The notes under the pieces: model-generated | The model's input: only the letters and a program-made list of their open reading frames with translations | What the model was told of the DNA's origin: nothing | Database searches by the model: none | NCBI RefSeq assembly: GCF_016862635.1 | Contig: NZ_BONI01000031.1 | Span: 32,590-96,589 of the forward strand | DNA length: 64,000 bases | Direction of reading: 5' to 3' | Origin: Catellatospora coxensis | GTDB lineage: Bacteria; Actinomycetota; Actinomycetes; Mycobacteriales; Micromonosporaceae | Translations under genes and position numbers: made by a program | Part shown: positions 33,673 through 41,381 of the stretch, piece after piece | How the letters are laid out: every line of letters starts with the position of its first letter | How positions within the stretch are numbered: the first letter of the stretch is position 1

Positions 33673-35217
33673 TTACAGCCGGAAGTCCAGGTCGGCCGGC
33701 ACGACCGCGACCTCCAGCTGCGCCTTCTGCAACCGCCCGGAGTAGTCCCAGTTCAGCGCCTGCCAGCGGGTGAACTGGTCGAGCACCCACATGCCGGACT
33801 GGCGGCTGCCGTTGCCGGAGCGGCCGTTGCCGCCGAACGGCAGGTGCGCCTCCGCGCCGGAGGTCGAGTTGTTCACGCTGACCATGCCCGCGCCGATGCC
33901 GCGCCGGAACGCGAACGCCTTGCTCGGATCGGTGGTGTAGATCGCGCTGGACAGCCCGTACCCTGGGGCGTTGGCCAGCTCGATCGCCTCGTCGAGGGAG
34001 CCGTAGGTGGTGACGCCGACCAGCGGGCCGAACGTCTCGTTGTCGAAGATGTCGTCCCCGGGACGGACCCCGTCCACGATCACCGGGTGGTAGAACAGGC
34101 CGGCCGCCGGGTCGCCCACGAACCCCGCCCGGGGATTGTCCCCGGTGATCCGCCCGGTCGGGCCGTGCACCCGGTGCCCGCCGGAGATCCAGCCCAGATA
34201 TTTCTCGTATGCCGTCGCGAAGCGCTCGTCCAGCATCGGCCCGTAGAGCACGTCCCCGGTCGGGTCGCCGATCGCGGCGGCCGCCGTCGCCGCGGTGAAA
34301 CGGCGCAGGAACTCCCCGTGCACCGACTCGTGCACGATCGCCGTGCCGAGCGACGTGCAGCGCTGACCGGCGGTGCCGAACCCGGCGAACAGCGCGCCCT
34401 CCACCGCCAGGTCGAGGTCGGCGTCCTCGGTGACCACCATCGGGTTCTTGCCGCCCAGCTCCAGGCACGGGCTCTGCAGGTGGCGGCCGCACAGCTCGCC
34501 GATCGCGCGGCCGACCTCGGTCGAGCCGGTGAAGCCGACCTTCTGCACCAGGCCCTCGTCCAGCGCCTGGGACAGCCCGGTGAAGGTCTCCGGGCCGTCG
34601 GCGTGCACCAGGTTGAGCACCCCGGCGGGCAGCCCGGCCCGGACGAACAGCTGGTAGAGGGCGTCGGCGGCGGCCGCGGCGTACCCGGCGGGCTTCCACA
34701 CCACGGTGTTGCCGCACAGCAGCGCGGGCACCAGGTACCAGGACGGCACGGCGACCGGAAAGTTGCCCGCCGTGATGATCATGGCGGTGCCGACCGGTTC
34801 GCGGAAGGTGAACAGCTGCTTGTCCGGCATCTCCGACGGCACCGTCTGGCCGTACAGGCGGCGGCCCTCGCCGAGGAAGAAGCGGCAGGTGTCGACGATC
34901 TCCTGCACCTCGCCGCGCGCCTCGGCCAGCGGTTTGCCGATCTCGCGGGTGACCAGCCGGGCCAGCGCCTCGGCGTTGGCCTCGACCAGCGCGCCGATGT
35001 TCGCCACGACCTGCCCGCGCACCGGCGCGGGCACGTCGGCCCAGGCGCGCTGCGCGGCGTGCGCCGACCGGGCCGCCGCGGTGACCGTGGCCGGGTCGGC
35101 GAGCACGACCTGGGCCACGACGTCGTTCAGGTCGGCGGGGTTGCGGCTGTCGAGCATCCGGGCGGCGGCGGTGACCGGCGCGCCGTCGATCATCGAACGA
35201 AGCATGCCCAGCATCAT
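33673..35217 (-). CDS. NAD(P)-dependent aldehyde dehydrogenase
   Basis: A 514-aa ALDH-superfamily enzyme with all catalytic residues in place: N152 (TAGNFPV), E253 (LELGGKNP) and C287 (GTAGQRCTSLG), and the cofactor loop KVGFTGSTEVGRA. It oxidises an aldehyde to the acid with NAD(P). The opening and the LYGQTVPSEMPDKQ segment recall semialdehyde dehydrogenases such as those acting on aminoadipate or glutarate semialdehyde, but I cannot assign one. The start is among several Mets (35217, 35214, 35205, 35193); 35217 is the longest sensible one. Monocistronic. Confidence 0.92.
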   Translation of the reverse strand: MMLGMLRSMIDGAPVTAAARMLDSRNPADLNDVVAQVVLADPATVTAAARSAHAAQRAWADVPAPVRGQVVANIGALVEANAEALARLVTREIGKPLAEARGEVQEIVDTCRFFLGEGRRLYGQTVPSEMPDKQLFTFREPVGTAMIITAGNFPVAVPSWYLVPALLCGNTVVWKPAGYAAAAADALYQLFVRAGLPAGVLNLVHADGPETFTGLSQALDEGLVQKVGFTGSTEVGRAIGELCGRHLQSPCLELGGKNPMVVTEDADLDLAVEGALFAGFGTAGQRCTSLGTAIVHESVHGEFLRRFTAATAAAAIGDPTGDVLYGPMLDERFATAYEKYLGWISGGHRVHGPTGRITGDNPRAGFVGDPAAGLFYHPVIVDGVRPGDDIFDNETFGPLVGVTTYGSLDEAIELANAPGYGLSSAIYTTDPSKAFAFRRGIGAGMVSVNNSTSGAEAHLPFGGNGRSGNGSRQSGMWVLDQFTRWQALNWDYSGRLQKAQLEVAVVPADLDFRL

Positions 35218-35281
35218 GCCCCCGCCTGCGGGCTCCGCCAAGGTCCGGCTCGGCGCGGTGGTTTCATGTGAGAATGTGCCG

Positions 35282-35650
35282 ATGCAGCGAGTAACAGGTA
35301 TCGGCGGGGTCTTCCTCCGCGCCCGCGATGCCGAAGTCCTGCGGGCCTGGTACGCCACCCATCTTGGCATCGATGTGAGCGAATGGGGCGGGCACACCTT
35401 CCGCTGGCACGCGGGCGGCACGACGGGCTGGACGGTCCTGGAGAAGGACACCGACTACATCGGCGACCCCGGCCAGCCGTACATGATGAACTTCCGGGTG
35501 GACGATCTGGACGCGATGCTCGCCCAGCTGCGGGCCGCCGGCGCCAGGGTCGCCGACGAGGTCGAGGACGGGGAGTTCGGACGGTTCGCCTGGGCGTACG
35601 ACGCCGAGGACAACCGCTTCGAGCTGTGGCAGCCGCCGCGCGGCCGGTGA
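35282..35650 (+). CDS. VOC-family protein
   Basis: A 122-aa glyoxalase-fold protein: ITGIGGVFLRARDAEVLRAWYATHLGIDVSEWGGHTF-like N terminus and FGRFAWAYDAEDNRFELWQPP C terminus, with the terminal Glu metal-ligand position conserved. ATG 35282 has no ribosome site but GAGAAT at -12 to -7, so it may be leaderless. It overlaps the next gene by 4 bp (GTGA), indicating co-expression with an RNA-ligase-like protein. Confidence 0.85.
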   Translation: MQRVTGIGGVFLRARDAEVLRAWYATHLGIDVSEWGGHTFRWHAGGTTGWTVLEKDTDYIGDPGQPYMMNFRVDDLDAMLAQLRAAGARVADEVEDGEFGRFAWAYDAEDNRFELWQPPRGR

Positions 35651-36279
35651 AGGCGTTCCTGACCGGCGACCGGGTCTGGCCCGCGGGCTGGACCCGGCTG
35701 CATGTGTACCTGCTGCCCGACCTGGCGCACGATCAGGGCCTGGCGCGGCTCGTGCACGGCTGCCGGGCGGCCATGGCCCCGTTCGGCTTCCTGTCGCCGG
35801 TGCCCGACCCGTGGCTGCACGTCACCGTCCAGCCGGTGATGGGCATCCCCGCCGCCGAGATCGGACCCGGCGAGCGCGACAAGCTCACCGCCCGGCTCAC
35901 CGAGGCGCTGTCCGGCGTGCCCGCGTTCACTCTCACCGCCGGGTCCGCGCTGGCCAGCGTCAGCGTCGTGCTCGCCGACCTGGACGGCGACCTGCCCGGC
36001 GAGCCGCTGCACACCCTGCACAAGCGCACCCGTGCCGCGATCTCCGATGTGCTGGGCAGCGAAGCGGTCGCCTACCAGGCGATGCCGGGCCATCTCACGC
36101 TCGCGTACGCCACCGGGTCCGGCGACTCCGGCCGAGTGCAGGCCGCGCTGCGCCAGGTGCGCCCGAGCCACGCCGCGCTGACGGTACGCGAGGTGCACCT
36201 GCTCGACGTCGCGCAGGACACCCGGGCGGCCGGATACCGGTGGACGCCGGTGGCCCGCATCCCGCTCGCCCGCCCCTGA
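35647..36279 (+). CDS. 2H phosphoesterase / 2'-5' RNA ligase-like protein
   Basis: A 210-aa protein carrying both signature motifs of the 2H family, H58-V-T60 (WLHVTVQ) and H149-L-T151 (GHLTLAY). These form the two-His active site that opens cyclic phosphates or joins RNA ends in the LigT group. The GTG start overlaps the VOC gene (GTGA). Substrates could be RNA, tRNA intermediates or cyclic nucleotides. Cytoplasmic, no membrane segments. Confidence 0.85.
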   Translation: MKAFLTGDRVWPAGWTRLHVYLLPDLAHDQGLARLVHGCRAAMAPFGFLSPVPDPWLHVTVQPVMGIPAAEIGPGERDKLTARLTEALSGVPAFTLTAGSALASVSVVLADLDGDLPGEPLHTLHKRTRAAISDVLGSEAVAYQAMPGHLTLAYATGSGDSGRVQAALRQVRPSHAALTVREVHLLDVAQDTRAAGYRWTPVARIPLARP

Positions 36280-36328
36280 CGTGGGATCCGCCGCGACAGC
36301 GGACCCCGGCACGTGCCATCATCGCGAC

Positions 36329-36760
36329 ATGCTCGAGCAGTGGCGCACCATCGCGGACCTGGACGCGGCACGGCAACGCTTCGAGGCGGCCATCCCCGGC
36401 TGGCAGCCGCCGGCCGCGTTCGGCATCGCCCGGCTGGTCTCCGGACGGGCCGTGTTCGCGCGGGTGGCGGTCGGCGACGGTTTCCTGCCGGCCGTCGCGC
36501 TGGCGACCGTCTGCGGCCATCGCGGCGGCTCCGCCTCGTACCCGCTCTCCCCCGCCGACCTCGACCGGGTCATCGCCCTGCTCACCCCCGCCGTGGCCTG
36601 CACCGAACTGCCGCACCCCAACCTGCATGCCTGGCGGGCGCTGCGCCTGCAGCTCGGCCTCGGCGAGCACGCGCTCGCCGCTTTCGCGCACGACCTGTCC
36701 GCTCAACCCGGCGATCGGCACGTCGCCGCCATGCTCGAACAGGTCGAGCCGGTCAGGTGA
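36329..36760 (+). CDS. Hypothetical protein, 143 aa
   Basis: A small soluble protein (LEQWRTIADLDAARQRFEAAIPGWQPPAAF at the N terminus, several Cys and His later: CGHRG, VACTELPHPNLHAW). The ATG at 36329 lacks a ribosome site but has CATCAT at -12 to -7. A terminator-like hairpin follows (36763-36798). It lies 49 bp after the RNA-ligase-like gene. No family recognised. Confidence 0.6.
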   Translation: MLEQWRTIADLDAARQRFEAAIPGWQPPAAFGIARLVSGRAVFARVAVGDGFLPAVALATVCGHRGGSASYPLSPADLDRVIALLTPAVACTELPHPNLHAWRALRLQLGLGEHALAAFAHDLSAQPGDRHVAAMLEQVEPVR

Positions 36761-36762
36761 AC

Positions 36763-36798
36763 GGTTCACCGGTGCGGTTCGGCCGAACCGGGTGAACC
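36763..36798. terminator. Hairpin after the small hypothetical gene
   Basis: GGTTCACC (36763-36770) pairs with GGTGAACC (36791-36798) and GGTTCGG (36776-36782) with CCGAACC (36783-36789), giving a long, slightly bulged stem 2 bp after the stop codon. Confidence 0.75.
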
Positions 36799-36849
36799 GG
36801 GAACGCCGTCGGCACGTACAGAGTGCGTCCCGACGATTGGAGAACCCTC

Positions 36850-37206
36850 ATGGGTCGTAGAACCTCGTGGTACCGCTCTCTGCGGATGACCGGCGTCGCG
36901 CTTGCCGCGGCCGCCGTCGCGGCCACGGTCGTGCCGGCGCCCGCCCACGCGACTTACGTGGTCCACTGCGAGACGAAGGCGTCGCAGATTCATGCCACTG
37001 CCGGTTCCTGGTGTTTCGCGGGGACGGGGTCCATTCCGGTCAACATCCCCCAGACCAGCCTGGTGCTGGCAGGCGATCGCAACCTGCTCGTCGAGTTCTC
37101 CGACGGATCGTCGGTGAAGGTCAACGCATGGGCGATCAGATCGGTGTGTGTGCAGATCTTCAACTCGTGCGTGCCCAGGAACACGGTCCGCATCACGCGC
37201 TCCTAG
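36850..37206 (+). CDS. Small secreted protein
   Basis: A 118-aa preprotein with a signal peptide (basic MGRRTSWYRSLRM, hydrophobic TGVALAAAAVAATVV, cleavage likely at AHA-TY) and a mature part of about 85 residues with four Cys, which could form two disulfides. GGAG precedes the ATG. The mature part is beta-rich (SIPVNIPQTSLVLAGDRNLLVEFSDGSSVKVNAWAI) and ends with a strong hairpin terminator. Similar small secreted proteins occur in actinomycetes; function unknown. Confidence 0.75.
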   Translation: MGRRTSWYRSLRMTGVALAAAAVAATVVPAPAHATYVVHCETKASQIHATAGSWCFAGTGSIPVNIPQTSLVLAGDRNLLVEFSDGSSVKVNAWAIRSVCVQIFNSCVPRNTVRITRS

Positions 37207-37216
37207 CGCCGGACAC

Positions 37217-37253
37217 GTCCGGGGACCGCCAGGATGTACGGCGGTCCCCGGAC
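37217..37253 (+). terminator. Terminator of the small secreted protein gene
   Basis: A perfect 14-bp stem (GTCCGGGGACCGCC with its complement at 37240-37253) and a 9-nt loop, 10 bp after the stop. Confidence 0.85.
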
Positions 37254-37396
37254 CAGGCGCGGCTGTCCGCGCAGGACGCGCCCGCTCGCCGACGATCTCG
37301 GGGCCGCGGACATCACGCTCGCCCGGGAGTACGACCGAGGGTCGGCCGTCCGGCCGCTTCGGCCGCGCGCCTGAACGCGCCCGCCACCACTTCCGT

Positions 37397-37474
37397 ATTA
37401 CGACGCGGGCGGTGCCGTCGGGCACCGGGCCCGGCATTACGACGCGGGCGGTGCCGTCGGGCACCGGGCCCGGC
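37397..37474. repeat. 39-bp tandem direct repeat, two copies
   Basis: Two perfect adjacent copies of a 39-bp unit (37397-37435 and 37436-37474), each beginning ATTACGACGCGGG. Each unit contains a hairpin, GGTGCC-GTCG-GGCACC. The repeat ends 29 bp before the next gene's ATG, so it lies in its leader or promoter. Confidence 0.85.
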
Positions 37475-37503
37475 GTGACGTTTCGCAGACGGCAGGGGTG
37501 GCG

Positions 37504-38472
37504 ATGGCAGTGGACCACAGGTGCGTACGGTGCGGCGAGCCCGTGGCCGGCCCGTACTGCGAGCATTGCGGCCAGGCCGACGTGGGCGTCAACGAGCCGC
37601 GGGTCGGTCGCCACCGCTACGACGAGGATCCGGCCGGCTCGGCGTGGCCCGATCAGACGGCGCCCACGCAGGTGCGCAGCCGCCGGGACGAGCAGGCGTT
37701 CGGCGATCGTACGGCGCGGCCGGCCCGCAGGTGGCCCGACGACCGCTTCTTCCGCGGCATGATGATCTTCCTTGTCTGCGCGGGCTGCATCTCCGCGATC
37801 CTCATCGTTTACCTGACGCTCGGCACCCGGGTCCGGCCCCAGTCCGCGCTGGACGCGCCCGCGGCGGAGGTCGTCCCCGAGGCCATGTGGTCCGACCCGC
37901 CCGCCCCGGTGACCCCCTCGGCCCGGCCTGCGGTCACCGGCACGCCGACCGCGTCACCGAGCCGGGCCACAGCGACGGACAACTCGCCGAGCGCCCACCC
38001 GGCGAGTTCGTCGCCGTCGCCCGGCCTCACGCCGGGCAGCCCGACGCCGCCGAGCCCGGCGCCGCTGGTGACGGTGCACTACGACGCCGAGTCGCCGCAG
38101 AACAGGCTGACCACGGGCGCGTCGCCATCGGCCCAGATCGTCAGCTGCACGCTCTGCGCGGGCGGTAGGAAGATCCGGTACGTGGGTGGCGGCAACACCG
38201 TGTCCTTCACCGGCATCACCGCGGCGCAGGCGGGCCCGGCGACGGTGCGGATCATGTTCCTGAACGGCGACGCCGCGCCCCGCAGCGCCGGTCTGACGGT
38301 CAACGACGGGGCGACGCACGCGGTGACCTTCGCTCCGACCGGCGGCTGGCAGACCCCGGGCGCGGTGACCGTCGTGGTCGAGCTGCAGGCCGGGCAGAAC
38401 GTGCTGACGTTCGCGAATCCGTCGGGGTGGACGGCCGACCTGGACGGGATCGACGTCACGACGGGAGGGTGA
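37504..38472 (+). CDS. Zinc-ribbon, single-TM protein with extracellular carbohydrate-binding-like module
   Basis: A 322-aa protein in three parts: a cytoplasmic zinc ribbon (CVRCG...CEHCG, residues about 7-23), one membrane segment (about 86-108, MMIFLVCAGCISAILIVYLTL), a Ser/Pro/Thr-rich outer linker (about 125-195), and a C-terminal beta domain (about 198-322; VHYDAESPQNRL, IRYVGGGNTVSFTGI, VELQAGQNVLTFANPSGWTADLDGIDV) like CBM35/CBM6. ATG 37504 follows AGGGG. An inside ribbon joined to a surface sugar-binding module suggests a role at the wall, but this is inference. The 5' leader carries the 39-bp tandem repeat. Confidence 0.8.
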   Translation: MAVDHRCVRCGEPVAGPYCEHCGQADVGVNEPRVGRHRYDEDPAGSAWPDQTAPTQVRSRRDEQAFGDRTARPARRWPDDRFFRGMMIFLVCAGCISAILIVYLTLGTRVRPQSALDAPAAEVVPEAMWSDPPAPVTPSARPAVTGTPTASPSRATATDNSPSAHPASSSPSPGLTPGSPTPPSPAPLVTVHYDAESPQNRLTTGASPSAQIVSCTLCAGGRKIRYVGGGNTVSFTGITAAQAGPATVRIMFLNGDAAPRSAGLTVNDGATHAVTFAPTGGWQTPGAVTVVVELQAGQNVLTFANPSGWTADLDGIDVTTGG

Positions 38473-38480
38473 CGGCGGCC

Positions 38481-38906
38481 TCAGGACCCGAGGCTCAGCA
38501 GCAGCGGGCCGGTGGGAGCGGCGAGGAGGTCGTCGAGCCGCACCTCGTCCAGGCTGGCCAGGAACGCCTGCTGCGCGCGGCGCAGCGCCGAGCGGAGCCG
38601 GCAGCCCGACCGCAGCGGGCAGGGCGGTTCGTCGCACGAGACGACCTCGTCCTCGCCCTCGAACGCGCGCACGATCTGGCCGACGGTGAACGCGGTGCGG
38701 GCGTCGGCGGCCAGGGCGACGCCCCCGGCGCGACCGCGGGTGGTGACGAGCACACCCAGGTGCTGCAGCCGCTGCACGACCTTGGCGACGTGGTTGCGCG
38801 GGACCGCGAGCCGGTCGGCGAGCTCGTCGACGGTCCACAGGCCGTCGCGTGCGGCGGTCGCCATGGCGACGCGCAGCGCGATGTCGGTGGCGCGGTTGAG
38901 CTTCAC
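38481..38906 (-). CDS. nsrR: NsrR-type Rrf2 regulator
   Basis: A 141-aa Rrf2-family repressor: MKLNRATDIALRVAM, DELADRLAVPRNHVAKVVQRLQHLGVLVTTRGRAGGVAL winged helix, and the Cys trio SCDEPPCPLRSGC. The C-x4-C-x5-C spacing equals that of NsrR proteins, which bind a nitric-oxide-sensitive iron-sulfur cluster. It is divergent from hmp, the classical NsrR target. The GTG at 38906 has TAAGGT exactly at -12 to -7, suggesting leaderless translation. Likely a nitric-oxide sensor that represses hmp. Confidence 0.85.
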   Translation of the reverse strand: MKLNRATDIALRVAMATAARDGLWTVDELADRLAVPRNHVAKVVQRLQHLGVLVTTRGRAGGVALAADARTAFTVGQIVRAFEGEDEVVSCDEPPCPLRSGCRLRSALRRAQQAFLASLDEVRLDDLLAAPTGPLLLSLGS

Positions 38907-38984
38907 CGATCGACCTTAACCAGCCGGGATGGCCGTCGCCAGCGTGCTGCGCGCTGTGGCGGGCGCTACAGCCCACGACGGCCC

Positions 38985-39011
38985 AAAAGAGGTATCTTGC
39001 ATACCTGTTTT
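38985..39011. promoter_or_regulatory. Rrf2/NsrR-type operator in the hmp promoter
   Basis: AAAAGAGGTAT (38985-38995) and ATACCTGTTTT (39001-39011) pair in 10 of 11 positions across 5 nt. It lies 31 bp upstream of the hmp ATG, where it would block its promoter. Adjacent to nsrR, so NsrR is the likely ligand. Confidence 0.7.
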
Positions 39012-39042
39012 ACCGGAGCCACCGCGTCAACCAGGAGTCTTC

Positions 39043-40266
39043 ATGCTCTCCACCTCCTCAGCGCAGGTCGTCAAGGCGACCCTGCCGGTCGTCCGCGCCC
39101 ACGGCGAGGCCATCACCGGCACCTTCTACCAGCGCATGCTCGAAGCCCGCCCGGAGCTGCTCAACCTGTTCAACCGGGCCAACCAGGCCACCGGCGAGCA
39201 GCGCCAGGCACTGGCCGCCGCCGTCGTCGCGTACGCCGAGCACCTGCTCGGCGACTCGCCCGTGCCCTTCGCACCGGTGTTCGAGCGCATCGCCCAGAAG
39301 CACGTCTCGCTGGGCATCACGCCCGCCGACTACACGATCGTCGGCAAGCACCTGCTCGCCGCCGTCGGCGAGGTGCTCGGCGACGCGGTCACCCCGGAGA
39401 TCGCCGCCGCCTGGGACGAGACCTACTGGCTGCTGGCGTGCGAGCTGATCGCCCGCGAGGCGCGGCTCTACCACACCGCCGGGGCCGCCGAACCGGCCGA
39501 CGTCTGGCAGCACTGGCGCGTCGTCGACCGGACCGCGGAGACCGACGACGTCGTCTCGTTCACCCTGGTCCCCGCCGACGGCGCGGCGGCCCCCCGCCAC
39601 ATCCCCGGCCAGTACGTCTCGGTCGCCGTCGAGCTCGGCGAGGGGCGCGGCCGCCAGATCCGCCAGTACAGCCTGTCCGGCCCGCCCGGCGCCGGCTACT
39701 GGCAGATCACCGTGAAGCGGGTACGCGCCACCGGCGCCGCCCCGCAGGGCATGGTCTCCACGTTCCTGCACGACGACGTGCACATCGGCGACCTGCTGCG
39801 GCTCAGCGTGGCCGCCGGCGACGTCGACGCGACCGCCGGCGACGGCCCGCTGCTGCTGGTCAGCGCGGGCATCGGACTCACCCCGGCGATGTCGGCGCTG
39901 GAGCACGTCGCCGTCACCAGCCCGCGCCGGCCGGTGGTGCTCGTGCACGCCGACCGGTCCCGGCGCTCCCACGCCATGCGCCACCGCCTGCCCCGCCTGC
40001 ACACCCAGCTCGACGACCTCACCGTGCGGCTGTGGTACGAGGAGCACCCCGCCGACACCGACCCGGCCGGCCTGCCCGCGCAGGTCGCCACCGGGCGGGT
40101 CGACCCCGACCAGATCCCGCTGCACCCGGACGCGCACGTCCACCTGTGCGGGCCGGTGCCGTTCATGAGCCACGTCCGGCAGAGCCTGCTGCGCCGCGGC
40201 GTGCCCGCCGAGCGCATCGCCTACGAGGTCTTCGGCCCGGACATGCTCCGCGCGGCCCAGGTCTGA
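39043..40266 (+). CDS. hmp: Flavohaemoglobin (nitric oxide dioxygenase)
   Basis: A 407-aa classical flavohaemoglobin. Globin domain: Tyr29 (B10), Phe43 (CD1) and proximal His87 (AQKHVSL). Reductase domain: flavin motif RQYSLS, nucleotide motif GIGLTPM and CGPVPFM. It converts NO plus O2 to nitrate using NAD(P)H and FAD. AGGAG precedes the ATG at 39043. The divergent nsrR and the palindrome between them indicate NO-controlled expression. A second, divergent flavohaemoglobin-like gene is at 12650. Confidence 0.95.
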   Translation: MLSTSSAQVVKATLPVVRAHGEAITGTFYQRMLEARPELLNLFNRANQATGEQRQALAAAVVAYAEHLLGDSPVPFAPVFERIAQKHVSLGITPADYTIVGKHLLAAVGEVLGDAVTPEIAAAWDETYWLLACELIAREARLYHTAGAAEPADVWQHWRVVDRTAETDDVVSFTLVPADGAAAPRHIPGQYVSVAVELGEGRGRQIRQYSLSGPPGAGYWQITVKRVRATGAAPQGMVSTFLHDDVHIGDLLRLSVAAGDVDATAGDGPLLLVSAGIGLTPAMSALEHVAVTSPRRPVVLVHADRSRRSHAMRHRLPRLHTQLDDLTVRLWYEEHPADTDPAGLPAQVATGRVDPDQIPLHPDAHVHLCGPVPFMSHVRQSLLRRGVPAERIAYEVFGPDMLRAAQV

Positions 40267-40306
40267 CCGGCCCCGGCGACCCGCGCGGCAGACAAGACCC
40301 CCGCAG

Positions 40307-40765
40307 TCAGGCGCGGCGCATACGCCGGGTCAGTTCAGCGGCACGGTGCAGCTGGACGCCGCGCGCCTGGCCCGTGACGAAACCGCGCATCGCCGCGGCC
40401 ATGGTGATCTCCATCTGGTCGTCGACCGCCGTGCCGTCGCCCTGCGGGGTGAGCCGCACGGTCCACTCCAGGCGTACGCCGCCGGGGCTTACCACGCTCT
40501 GCCGCAGCGCAGCACCCTGTTCGAGCACCCGCATGCGTACCCGGATCAGGTTGTCCCAGCGCAGCACCTTCAGGAAGCGGAAACGTTCGACGGCGACGTA
40601 GTCGGTCACCGGCTCGCCCTGCTCGTCGAGGCCGCGGCGTACGTCGCGCACCTCGACGAGCAGCGGCGACAGCCCGATGTAGTGCCGCGGCTCGGTCAGG
40701 TGGGCGAACACGGTGTCCGGCGGGGAGTCGACACGCCAGGAGTGGACGAGGTGGGCGACGGCCAT
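40307..40765 (-). CDS. SRPBCC-family protein
   Basis: A 152-aa START-like protein: AHLVHSWRVDSPPDTVFAHLTEPRHYIGLSPLLVEVRDV opens the fold, and VRMRVLEQGAALRQSVVSPGGVRLEWTVRLTPQGDGTAVDDQMEITMA forms its sheet. Such proteins bind hydrophobic ligands or cyclise polyketides; no partner is present. The ATG at 40765 has TACGCT exactly at -12 to -7 and no ribosome site, so leaderless translation is likely. It ends 41 bp from hmp. Confidence 0.85.
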   Translation of the reverse strand: MAVAHLVHSWRVDSPPDTVFAHLTEPRHYIGLSPLLVEVRDVRRGLDEQGEPVTDYVAVERFRFLKVLRWDNLIRVRMRVLEQGAALRQSVVSPGGVRLEWTVRLTPQGDGTAVDDQMEITMAAAMRGFVTGQARGVQLHRAAELTRRMRRA

Positions 40766-40839
40766 CGCGACAGCGTAGTGGGGTACGGCGGTGTGGCGTC
40801 GGCCGGAACCTCCGGCGGGGCGGGTCCGTCGGAGCTGCC

Positions 40840-41370
40840 ATGAAGCTGCGTGCGGCACTCCTTCTCGTCCTGGCCACGATCGGCCTCGTCGTGGTGGTCT
40901 CCCCGGCTCAGCCGGCCTGGGCCTGCTCCTGCGCCAACTCCCCCGGCGACGAGCAGGACCGGCATGCCCAGCGCATCGTCCTGGGCACCGTCACGCAGGT
41001 GACGGACGAGTCGATCCGGCTCGTGGTCGACTCGGTCGAGAAGGGCGACGTCGCGATCGGGCAGACGCTCGGGCTGCGCGTGAGCCGCAGCGAGGCCAGC
41101 TGCGGCTACGAGTTCCGCCGCGGCGACCGGTACCGGGTGAACGTGTACAACGGCGCCACCGGCTTGTGCACCGGCGTCGTGCCCGCACCGCCCGCGGTGT
41201 CCGCGCCCCCGGCGTCCGATCCCGCCGTGGTCTCGCCGCCCGTCGTGGCCGAACCCGCTCCTGCCGGGACATCGCGCTCCTGGTGGCCCGCCGTCGGGGC
41301 GGTGCTGGTCGCGCTCGCCGCCGGTGTGGGGCTCGCGGTGCTGCGACGACGCCGTGGCGCGGCCCGGTAG
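40840..41370 (+). CDS. Membrane-anchored secreted protein with netrin/TIMP-like N terminus
   Basis: A 176-aa protein with a signal peptide (MKLRAALLLVLATIGLVVVV, cleavage after AWA), then CSCANSPGDEQDRHAQRIVLGTVTQVTDESIRLVVDSVEKGDV, which resembles the OB-like domain of bacterial TIMP/netrin-type proteins, with four Cys. A Pro-rich stretch (about 110-140) and a C-terminal membrane anchor ending RRRRGAAR follow. The mature domain faces outward. GGAG precedes the ATG at 40840. It may bind a surface ligand; function unknown. Confidence 0.8.
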   Translation: MKLRAALLLVLATIGLVVVVSPAQPAWACSCANSPGDEQDRHAQRIVLGTVTQVTDESIRLVVDSVEKGDVAIGQTLGLRVSRSEASCGYEFRRGDRYRVNVYNGATGLCTGVVPAPPAVSAPPASDPAVVSPPVVAEPAPAGTSRSWWPAVGAVLVALAAGVGLAVLRRRRGAAR

Positions 41371-41381
41371 GGCGCCGCCCC

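Noticed and set aside
37397..37474. Possible CRISPR-like direct repeat
   Set aside because: Only two adjacent copies with no spacer between and no cas genes; it is a tandem repeat.
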